Of a DNA stretch of 64,000 nt, positions 37,440 to 47,035 are shown in pieces. Origin of the DNA: Ignelater luminosus (taxonomy: Eukaryota; Arthropoda; Insecta; Coleoptera; Elateridae); the NCBI GenBank assembly GCA_011009095.1, contig VTPC01004451.1, forward strand, positions 148,879 to 212,878. Direction: 5' to 3'. Under the pieces are notes generated by a model, which worked only from the letters and a program-made list of their open reading frames with translations, was not told where the DNA came from and made no database searches. The position numbers and the translations under genes are program-made. Each line of letters starts with the position of its first letter. Position 1 is the first letter of the stretch.

Positions 37440-38935
37440 CGGTATTAGCTGCTTTTACACAGACAAAGCCCGACGGTAGGGCCGCCGCAGGCCTTACTGT
37501 ATTTAACAAGTAAATAGTATCTCGAAACATAATGTTGTTAATATCTCACTATTTTATTTGAAACTGATTTTGGCACGGGAGTCCATTTTGACTTAATTTC
37601 TACCTTTTGTAAGAGGATAACCTCTCTAAGGTATCGAAGTGTTCCTGCTTCATCAACCGTTCTCGCTTTAGAAAGCTTGTTCTAGATGTTGTAGTCTATG
37701 CAGTAGTAGAGCAGCGTTTCATTCTCTTAGGTCAGTGTTGGTGCGCTTGGAATTTTGCGTGAACCTAAACCAGAAGTTATAGTGAGCGCAAGCCAGCAAG
37801 AAGCAAGATCGGTGTTCATTTCCCTTTGAGCTTTTTCAGCCCATACGGATGTAGGTTGTCGATTTGCGAGGTAGAATTCTCTTCTAGACTCCTTCGCTGT
37901 AGTTGCAGCAGCAATGCAGAATGGAATGGCTTCGGGTTAGCTGATCGCAGGGTACTGCGCCATTGCGTCTCTCAAGCCTGGAAGAAAAATGTGGATTTAT
38001 GTGGAGGGGGGGAGCAAGAACGCGAATCTCTACCGTTTAGCCATCGAGGCGGGTGTGCTTTGAAGAATTGAGATTGAAAGGTGGTGCAAGGTAGGTGAGG
38101 CAGCTTGGGGGCGTTTCGCGGTTGGAAGATGTGGGGTGAGTTGACGGTGGCCGTGGTGGTGGTGTGAGATGGCAGTTAATTATTTGAGATGGAGAGGCTA
38201 CGGGTTAGAGCGAGTTGGTATTCATATACCTGAAGTATAGTGGGCGTGTCTTGGATGGATTTTACGTTTCGTGGTTGTTGGATACTAAAAAATGGCATCG
38301 TGACTGACGGAGGCTGCGGCTGATGGATGGCGCATCGGTAGATGTTTAAAAGGTGGTTGGAATCACTGTGATTAGTTGAGAGTTGTCGGCGGCCCAGCGA
38401 ACTGATGATCGGGGTGCCCATTTCTGCCGGCGGATGTTATATCGAAATTGGGATGTAGAAGGCTGGTGTTGCGGCCCGCGACGGGGGCAATGGATATGGT
38501 TAGATATCCACTGGCTGTCGGTGTTGGTCCATTATGATGATGGTGGTGGTAATGATGAAGAAGCGAACAACAACGTGCACAGTAGGAGAGCTTGAACTCG
38601 CGCAAAATGGTGGATGGATGCGGCATACAAATGATTTTCCCTACCCGCGCGTTCGTAGGAGATGAGTTCGGTTAGCGGCCGGTAGGCGCAAACGGTGACA
38701 GTGGCAAAAGGGGATTTCGGAGCCGTCGAACCTACTAATGGAGAGCAGGGAAATCAACACCCACGCCAATGGGAGCCTGCGCTCTCCCATAGCAAGGGGG
38801 GACTTGAATTGATGACCAGTGCTGCCCTTGGGCTTTCGCCCCGCACTGACGAAGGTTGCCAAGAGACTGTGCAAGTAAACCCTGATGTTGTTGCTCTTCT
38901 TTTTCTAATTTGCTTTCTCATTTTTTAAATGCAAA
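37440..38935. other. GC-richer island, unclassified; possible old retroelement
   Basis: A clear change in base composition from AT-rich flanks: the plus strand is rich in G and GT and holds many CpGs. Overlapping frames are open on both strands (for example minus 38372-38626 with a His run, and minus 38641-38874), none with a recognised domain. The segment near 38770-38860 (CCTGCGCTCTCCCATAGC, GGGGGGACTTGAATTGATGA, GGGCTTTCGCCCCGCACTGA) resembles retroelement leader sequence on the minus strand, but this is an impression only. Confidence 0.35.
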
Positions 38936-39017
38936 ATCTTGTCAATAAGAAATAAAAGAAGAGCGCGCTTTCGCGTCGATATTCGCGTTGCATATACAAG
39001 GGTGGATGTTTTCTTGG

Positions 39018-39082
39018 AATTTTAGAATTTAATAGAAAAAAGAGCAGTATGTGAAGAAACCTTTTATTATTCAGGGTAAGTC
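39018..39082. repeat. Dispersed repeat end, copy 3
   Basis: AATTTTAGAATTTAATAG, then GTATGTGAAGAAACC and TTTTATTATTCAGGGTAAGT. Best preserved of three copies. Confidence 0.65.
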
Positions 39083-41404
39083 CATCGAATGATTATTTTT
39101 GGTGTTCTTGTTGACGTAAGTGTAGTGTAAGAGCTTGGGATGATATTCTATGCGTTTTGTTCTGCAATTAATGCGGGAAACGCATTTTCCGAAGAACATC
39201 GTTTATCAGTGAAACGGAGATAACCGATAATGGCAAAGTTTAGAAGCTTATCCATGACTTGTGGGATGCTCTGCAAGGTTTGCGTCTTTGATTGGATCTA
39301 GATCACGGTTGGTTTCCAGAATTCTGTTTAACATTCTTCCGGTTTATGTTTTCTTTAGAAAAACCCAGGAGAACAGACTTTCTGATCAATACAGCGCAAT
39401 TGGAATTTGGAAAGGAAAGCGCAAAGTTTATCCTTTTGGATTTGTTTGTAACGAAAGTTAAACCATTTATTACGTCCAATGACGGTTGAAATTTTGCTGT
39501 GCATTGAAAACAAAAATTTCTCTCATCTATTTTGAATCTCCAATTTTGAGTCTTTCAATGAGATTTTGAATATCACGTCTCGGTTCTAAACTAAGCTCAA
39601 ATTAAGTATTGTCTTGATTGATTTTTGGGTGTACCTGCAAATTTGAAATGTTACATCGAGAAAGCAAACAAAAATGAGACGGGTGGTTTTGGTTACACTT
39701 GGGAAAAAACTTACAATGACCGATAATTTTTTGTGTCAGGGCTTAATTTATATTAATCCCAATAAACTCTTAGGAATCGTCTTGTGGTGTCCCGGTGCTC
39801 ATTATATTTGCTTTCTGTTTGTTTTATAGAGTAACCAAAACAGTAAATTCGTGACTAAAGGCGAAGTCCGATCGTTTGGACAACTAAAGCATGATGAGGA
39901 ACCAGTGCGAGGATGAAACCCGAGCATTGGTCGTATATGGGGGCTCTTTGCAGGGCTGTTTTTAAACTTGTTCATGGGCAGCTTATGATTGATTGCTTTG
40001 GAATTTGAGAAACTACAACGGAGAATGAATTCGAAGCTTGTAATGGCAGTTACATGTTTTCTTCACATTATTTCAAGGCTTTATCTATAATTCATAAGTG
40101 TCTGTCTTGGGAACCACTGGCCTATGTACACTTGGTCAGATTTTGATTCATAAGAGTCCGTCAGTATATGTATAGAGGTCGAAATGGGAAATTTGAAAGA
40201 TGTCGAAATATCTTTGGGGTTTTATTCTGCTTATGAATAGGCCTACAGAACGAGCGAAACGAGTTTTTTTAACCTTTCCAGGGTTTGCCACTAGAGGTCG
40301 CGGAAAAATGAGCAAAATTCTACCCGAAAGATTGTTTCGTCAATAACGGTTTCCCGGTAAAAAACAAAGAACGATTGCCAATATCATCCGTTTTCGAGAA
40401 ATGACGAAAAATATTAAGCGTTCGATCTTCTTTTGTTTTTCATATCTCCGGAACAAAAAGACCGAGCAAGATGGGACTTTTTCTGTAGGTAATGGTTCGG
40501 GATGACTCAACATGTCACGATCTTCGATTGTTGTTTTGGTTAAGATATTTTGAAGAATCGAATTTTGACCGCCTTTGAACCGCAATAGTCGGCCATGATC
40601 GCAGACTATTGCAAAATTTTCTTTTTTTATTTCGATACGTTGGGGTATTAGCTGCAAAAGGTTCATATGACTGTATCGCAAAAATGGCTAACTTGATTAT
40701 AAAATTTCTAAAGTACCGATTTAAAACAATTGAAGGTAGCGTGGTAAAATGACGTCTATTAGAATAGCATTTGACGTTTTGAACACTAATCCAAAAAAAA
40801 GAAAGCAAAAATCAATCGTTCGACCCTTATTAGACCTAACCTTTGAGAAATAGGTAGATATTGGTCGATTTCGTCGGGAAATTCCATTTCAGAATTTTGC
40901 TGTTGCACCGTGTGTTATTTAGCACGAAACAAACGAGTATCTAAAGAAAGAAAATTGGTTGCAATCTAATTTAGAAGAATTTTTTGTTTCTGCTTTTTAT
41001 TGCGCTTGTAAATTAAGGTTTTACAAAGGAAATTCGTGTAAAACATTCGAAAAGGTGTAATTCGTTTTTAAGTTTGCAAAGTGATGGTAATCGCTGTGGA
41101 TGCACATAAAACTAGTTCCTTTCTTGTTGATGAATGTTGCATGCATACACACACACACACATCATGGGTGCACGCGCCACTTTTGTAGAAAAATTATGGG
41201 TAATTGCTGCAACATAAAAGTAGGAGTCAGTCAGTGAATTCCTATTCTTTTTAAAGCTCAAGTTAAACCTTTACGATTTCCTTCCTGCGGCCGGAAATGC
41301 TAATAAGTAATAACAAACGGAGAAAGTTTGCAAAAATAAAACAAAAGACGAAAATAAAAAACAAAGAAAAACTTTTTTTTATATAAATGTTTCTTTTGTT
41401 TTAG
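39083..41404. other. Non-coding; hairpin at 40582-40612
   Basis: No supported gene. GCAATAGTC (40582-40590) and GACTATTGC (40604-40612) form a 9-bp stem. The surrounding 40300-40870 has the look of a degraded miniature element, but its ends were not found. CA run at 41147-41161. It ends in the pyrimidine-rich acceptor TTTCTTTTGTTTTAG. Confidence 0.5.
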
Positions 41405-41497
41405 GGCGAAGACGACTACATGGAACATTTCATCAGAAGTCTCCCCCGCCTTGGACCTTATTAGTCTTAATAGCATCTACATTATTAAGTATAGCGG
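41405..41497 (+). CDS. Putative coding exon, signal-peptide-like, unidentified gene
   Basis: A 93-bp segment between TTTCTTTTGTTTTAG and a perfect GTAAGT donor. Following the favoured frame of exon 6632-6766, the split codon GGG is completed here and codons start at 41407: RRRLHGTFHQKS then PPPWTLLVLIASTLLSIAG, a basic and proline-rich stretch followed by a hydrophobic core ending in small residues, as in a signal peptide or signal anchor. It ends in phase 1 (one base of the next codon), the phase often found right after signal peptides in immunoglobulin-superfamily and other secreted-protein genes. The next exon is not seen up to 64000. The frame from 41406 is also open until the donor; the frame from 41405 hits a stop. 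Confidence 0.5.
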
Positions 41498-41902
41498 GTA
41501 AGTAACTCTCTTTATCTAAACTAATCTAATGTTTGAAAACAAAATAAACACGAAACGCGCCCGCTAGATGTTTAATATTAAATAAACAAATAGATGCACT
41601 TTTAAAAAAGTATCTTTGACCGAGGTTAACCTTGGTTTATTTTGCTAATCTTCGCGCACACAGTCCTGTTAGGCAGAACAGACAAGCGAGAGAGAAGTGA
41701 AGTGGAGGAGACTCCTCCTGCGAAGACGTTTCCTGGTCTGTTTTTCTGTCACCGTCGAGGCTGTGAGAATTGCCCGTACTGTAATACTACATTGCTAATG
41801 CATTCTGAATTCCAGACTAAACAAGAAAAACACTAATTAATCGCGCACAGAATAACGAAGCGATTGTACACGACACGCCGTATGATTTTCTGGGATTCTC
41901 GG

Positions 41903-41946
<44 letters not shown>

Positions 41947-43200
41947 CTTGTATTAGTAGGTGTTCGTCTAACGTTTTACTTTAGCAGGTTATGTTTGTGA
42001 TAGTTTCCTTAAATAAAATCCGATCTGCCCATAAGTAACGTACAAACGTTAACCGCAACACTCAACAATGAAAGACGAGGGGAGGAGGGAAGCAAGCACC
42101 CAACTCTTGAATAACTGAACAGTGAACAACCCTAATCACTAAAACTCGCGAGCGGTTAATTTAAAAATTTCTCCTTATCGCACGTTCCTTAACGCCGCAA
42201 GCAAATTAGCGGCCCCATTAAAATTGTGATCCAAAGCCTACTTCTTTCATAAGGATTCCGGGTGCAGCATTGTGTTTCTTAGCTAAACCGCACGTAATAA
42301 TGAGAAGGGTGATTGAACAAGCCAAACAAATAATAATAATAACACCACACGGCAGGGTTTTGTTTGTTTGTTTGTTTGTTATTATTATTGCGCGCCCTAT
42401 TTTTCTTCTCCAAACCGCTACTTAGCCAAAATAAATGAAAGCGAACCCAAATTACTTTTTTTTCCTTCTTTTGTTTCCATTAGAAAATTTTTCTTGTGTT
42501 TTCATTATTATTTTGCTCGGTCGGTTTATTTCAGAGCAATACTTTTTGTCGTCTTCCTTCATCTGGAAGAGTTCTTATAAAGGAAATTAGCAAAAACAAG
42601 CAAAACCGTGGAGGAGATTATTAATTTACATAATTTATTGCTTATAGCTTCTTAATTTTTGTATAAAACTGCGCCCGAGTAATAATTTGTCCGACTCTAA
42701 GCTGCTTCTGCTTCGGTAATAATTATTTGCATATATGATTTATGGAATTAATATCAATGTCACCAACTTGGTGGAATCGTCCGCCTTTTAAATTTATTGG
42801 CGCGCCTTCTGTCTACTTATTCACGTTGACATTAAAAGGAATGCATTGCGAGTTCGTATTTTTTAGGATTCTCTGTATCTAATGAAAGTACACTTTATTC
42901 GGGTTTGATATTGATAATTTGTTCGTATTATAATTTATTCAAAAGTCAATCAAGGAAAATGTTGGTAATTATATTGATTTGCGCCTACGCTATCGATTTA
43001 TAATAACATTCTAATAAATAATTAATTCGTAGTTCATACATTTTTATCGTGCAAGCTTTTCATGTTTTACAAGGTATTATTATGATCTCCTTGCCCTCAT
43101 TTTTACTTTTATCCTAACCCAAAACAAAAATGTAACATTTGTTAGTGTGTGGGACGGCACACTTCCTGTTAAAATGAAAAAATAAAAACAAGAATTAAGA
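41498..43200. other. Non-coding; (ATT)14 and (TTTG) repeats
   Basis: (ATT)n at 41903-41946 and a TTTG run near 42358-42380. A frame at 41642-41836 has CHRRGCENCPYC, a cysteine-rich piece loosely like retroelement sequences, not called. No supported gene. Confidence 0.5.
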
Positions 43201-43202
43201 GA

Positions 43203-43420
43203 ATGAAACGCCTTCCTTTTTTCTGCGTGAACTATCAAGTGCAACAGCAGCACAGCAGCGGCGGTAAGAACGCGGTGCTCTATCGGAAATGCGTAAATAG
43301 CGGACGACGTTCCAGACGCCGTCTTGGCACTTGTCCAGCGACGGGATGCTAGTCATTAGGCGTCGCCAGACACAATAAGTTGACGGGTATCAATCACACT
43401 GAAGGTTATCCATGTAGTAT
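43203..43420. other. CpG- and CAG-rich islet with short frames on both strands
   Basis: The plus strand has a 49-codon frame from 43203 (MKRLPFFCVNYQVQQQHSSG) containing a possible GCGGTAAGA donor at about 43263. The minus strand has a 53-codon frame from about 43358 (MTSIPSLDKCQDGVWNVVRY). Neither is recognised. It could be a start exon, a regulatory element or neither. Confidence 0.2.
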
Positions 43421-44588
43421 ATAACAATTGCGAGTTCTCTCTTTTATTGTTGTGTGCGTCTTATAGCTGTGATTTCAATTTGCTGCCTGCGGCCAGATGG
43501 CAGACTTTTAAGTTTTGTTTTTTATTTATTTTCAGTTTGGTATTTAAACAAAAAAATGAATTCTTTTAATTTCTACAAATTAACCTTTTTGTAGACATGA
43601 AAGATTCTTTTGGGCTTGATAATTACCAAAGATGTGGAACATTGGATTTTTGAACTTAGAGAATTTTCTAGAAACGGTTTTCATTTCTAAATGGAAATGC
43701 CAAAAAAGGAAGTTGATTAAAATTGATAAAAATAGCAAAAATGGTTTTGGTGGGTAATAATACTTTCTTTAATGAAATTGAAAGTTGGGATAATCAGCAA
43801 ACCGTTAAACGGTTTATAAAAATTAATTTTGATTTTGATGCTAGTGTTGGGTTCGATTTCGGGAATTACTAATGTATTGTACTGCAGTTTAGTGATATTC
43901 ATTCTACATCTATTCTAGTTTATTTTCGATATTTTCTGCAGTTGGTGATGGTATTCTATAATGCTGCAACGAAGATATTTAACTTTTTCGCCGTTTAGGC
44001 AAAATGCCAAAACTATAACATTGTATGTTCTTGGTGTTTTGTAATCTTTAATCTTGAGACTTTTTGGGCATATATTTTTAGAAACCTGCATGACACTTAT
44101 TATATCCTTTAATAGTCCTGGTTTTAGCCACTTAAATCTTGTTCTTGGAAATACCTAAAGTAGAGCATTCACTGTATCTATTAATATTAATCAATTTTCA
44201 TCTCTTGGGAACGGTGTCAAAACCTAGGTTATGGTTTGGGTTTTCTTCAATTCTTCTCTTCCATTTTCTAGTGTTTATTTTAGTTGTTTTGGGTTCGTTT
44301 TTGGAATTTCGTAAGGTATTGCATTGTATCTCATGATATTCGTCGGTGGATGGTGTGCAATTTTCATCTCTTGGGAACGGCGTTAAAACCTAGGTTATGG
44401 TTTGGGTTTTCTTCAATTCTTCTCTTCCATTTTCTAGTGTTTATTTTAGTTGTTTTGGTTTGGTTTTTGGAATTTCGTAAGGTATTGCATTGTATCTCAT
44501 GATATTCGTCGGTGGATGGTGTGCAATTTTCATCTCTTGGGAACGGCGTTAAAACCTAGGTTATGGTTTGGGTTTTCTTCAATTCTTC

Positions 44589-44598
44589 NNNNNNNNNN
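44589..44598. other. Assembly gap (10 N)
   Basis: Ten N inside the 166-bp array, following near-identical units. True size unknown. Confidence 0.99.
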
Positions 44599-45053
44599 AC
44601 TTCGTTTTCCTAGTGCTCGCTTTAGTCGTTTTGGTTTGGTTTTTGGAAATTCGTAACGTACTGCATTGTATCTCCTGATATTAGTCGGTGGATAGTCTCA
44701 GATTTTCATCTCTCGGAAACGGCGTTAAAATCTAGGTTATGGTTTGCGGTTTCTTCAATTTTTCTCTTCGCTTTCCTAGTGCTCGCTGTATTCGTTTTGA
44801 GTTGGTTTTTGGCAATTCGTGACGTACTACATTGCATTTGATGATGTACGTCTGATGATGTATTTTGGTGTATGTTAATATAGTAAACTATGTTGTAAAT
44901 GCCAAAAGTAAAATGTCCCTGTTTTCATCTTCTGGGAAATATCAAAATCATCACCTGACTGATGTTTTTGATGGTGCCTTCTTGTCATTTTCAGGCTTTG
45001 AAATAGCTTATTTTTGGGCATGTTTTGATGAAGACGCCCCAGGTGTTTGGAGT

Positions 45054-45640
45054 GGAAGCCTGCACGGGCCGAGTTCGGATCGGGCCGGGCCTTAATTTAA
45101 AAATGTATCTGGCTTTACGGGCGTACGTCAGGTTAATTGGCCCGTTTGGGCCTGTCGTGCCTTAATCAGGCTAGTCAGACCTGTCGAGTTTGTCAGGCTG
45201 TTTGGATTTGTCGGGCTTTTGCACTCATGCGTAGCGAACCGAACCGAGATCTTTTTTGTACTGACTATTTTCGCACGCCTGACTTGGCAGGCGTTATTTT
45301 CGAGCTGATCCGGACAAGCATTGTTTTCATGCTGAACCGAAGAGGAGGGGGATTTTCGTACGACATCGGATCGAAAACGTTTTTTTACCGAGTCAGACAG
45401 GCGTTATTTTTGCTGAACTGAACCCTGTCGAGCATCCCGAGCCTGTCGGGTCGTTCGGTCTTATGGGGCCTGCCGGTCCTTTCAGGTCGTTTGGGCCTCT
45501 TAAGTCGTTTTGGTGTCTTGGGCCGTTTAAGCCTCCCGGGCTTCGCGGACCGGGCGGGCCAATCAAGAGTTATCAAGTTTTTTTTTCGGGCCGCGTCAAA
45601 TTGACTGGACCTGAAAATTTTGGCTCGTGCAGGGCTTTAA
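45054..45640. mobile_element. hAT-like MITE, GTCGGGC family, copy 3, perfect 8-bp duplication
   Basis: Both flanks are TTTGGAGT (45046-45053 and 45641-45648). Ends: GGAAGCCTGCACGGGCC and, as reverse complement of the right end, TTAAAGCCCTGCACGAGCC. Inside lie two zones of GTCGGGCC-type minisatellite around a middle with GACAAGCATTGTTTTCAT and GCTGAACCGAAG, homologous to copy 1. No transposase frame. It sits in older degenerate repeat. Confidence 0.85.
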
Positions 45641-46925
45641 TTTGGAGTATCTCTCGAGTAGTCAGATTACAGTTTTGCAGTCTTTAGGACAAAATGCCAA
45701 AACGACTAGGTTCTGTTTACGTTTTTTTAGGGCGTTGGCTTTTTTCAGCTTCAAGTATTAAAATACACCAAAAGTGAATTTATTGGAATTTACTTGCAGA
45801 TCTTATTTGGGTCATGCTAATGCTTTTCGAAGACCAAAACATGAATTTTACATTTATGCCATTTTGCAAACCCCTGAAATAAACTACGTAATTTTGTATT
45901 TTTTTGTGTTTGGGCATTCGCATTGGAAATTGAAAGGTGGGCCCATTACTATTTCCAGAGTAGAGAAACTTAAGTTTTAATCATATGAAGATATGATAAA
46001 ATGACGAAATTGGGGTCAACAAATCTTTTTTTTTTATTTTTCTGAAGTTGGAAATATTAAAATTGAATTTGGGCATGTTTTTGTAAATTCTCAAGGTACC
46101 TCACTTCATTGACTGATGCTATTTGCGCTTGGTGACTGCGCAGACTACGGTTTTTCCAGTACACAGTAGAGTAGTATTTTTGGCTTGGTCTTGAGAACCT
46201 TCAAGGTAATGAATTACATCTGTTTTAGATCTATTCAGACTGAGACGAACGTTTTTTTTTTATAATTATTTTTCAGTTTTCTCTTTCATTTTCTTATGGT
46301 ACTGGTCTTTTGTTATCTTCAAACATTGAATGGACTAAAAGATGACTTTTGGGCTTGTCCTTGGAAGTCGTATCAGTTAGTGACTTGCATCTTTGCTGGT
46401 GTTATTTGCACGATGTTGTCATCTTTTTCGACAAGACGTCCAAACCACAAGGTTCGAATCTACAAACTTTCTTCTGAATCATTCTGTTTTTGTCTTCTGT
46501 TATTTGTAAAAACCTCGAAATGTACTAAAATTGGACATGCTGATAGATAGTTTTGGAGCAGGAAATTTGATCTCCAGCATTGGGTTTTGGCTCTTCTCAA
46601 ACTTTCTATTTTTGTTATTGTTTTAATGTCTGTTAATCTCGAGATAAATTGATCTTCTGGATGTAGTTTTCGAAGTACTGAATTTGGGCTTCTTGGTATT
46701 ATTTTTTTATGCTATGAGTACTCAAAACGAACGTTTGACAAAAATAGGAAAAAAAATCAAGTCTTCTAGGACAGTTTGAATTTTTTTTTAAATTTTAAGT
46801 TGATGACTTTCACATTTAAACAATGTGGCGATACTAAAAGAGCCTTAATAAATGTAATCAGTTCTTAGCGATTAAAACACTGTATTGGAGAATCTTGGAA
46901 AGTGTACAACAATAGCCAAATGTAG

Positions 46926-47035
46926 ATTTCACAGTGGTGAAAAGTTCTTGAAATGACGAACAATTTCCCGTGTCTCGAAGTTGTGCATGAATTTCACAGT
47001 GGTGAAAGGTCTTTGCAATGCGAACAATTCAGTTA
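46926..47035. repeat. 65-bp tandem dimer with TTTCAC/GTGAAA hairpin
   Basis: ATTTCACAGTGGTGAAA starts at 46926 and again at 46991, each followed by GTTCTTG or GTCTTTG and GCGAACAATT-like sequence. The hairpin has a 6-bp stem and a 4-base loop. Confidence 0.6.

Larger units (their letters stand above)
6767..41404 (+). other. Inferred 34.6 kb intron
   Basis: This is inferred only from two plus-strand exons with compatible phases at either end (donor GTCAGT, acceptor TTTTGTTTTAG). No other convincing exon was found between them. The interval is filled with repeats annotated separately. Long first introns are common in insect neuronal and adhesion genes, but other exons could have been missed. 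Confidence 0.35.
43920..46720. repeat. Long degenerate repeat region including a 166-bp tandem block
   Basis: The core (44190-44860) has a 166-bp unit beginning GTGCAATTTTCATCTCTTGG at 44355 and 44521, with a diverged copy from about 44697 and one before 44355. The wider region repeats phrases such as AAAATGCCAAAAC (43999, 45691) and TTGGGCATG or TTGGGCTTGTCCTTGG, suggesting older decayed units. Open frames at 44139-44656 are the repeat read through. Confidence 0.7.

Noticed and set aside
41642-41836. 64-codon frame with CHRRGCENCPYC
   Set aside because: Loosely resembles cysteine-rich retroelement pieces but is too short and isolated to support a call.
44139-44656. Three overlapping plus-strand frames of 65-72 codons
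   Set aside because: They are successive copies of the 166-bp repeat read in shifting frames.
46445-46470. GGTTCGAATC, a tRNA T-loop-like motif
   Set aside because: No acceptor, D or anticodon stems could be paired around it.
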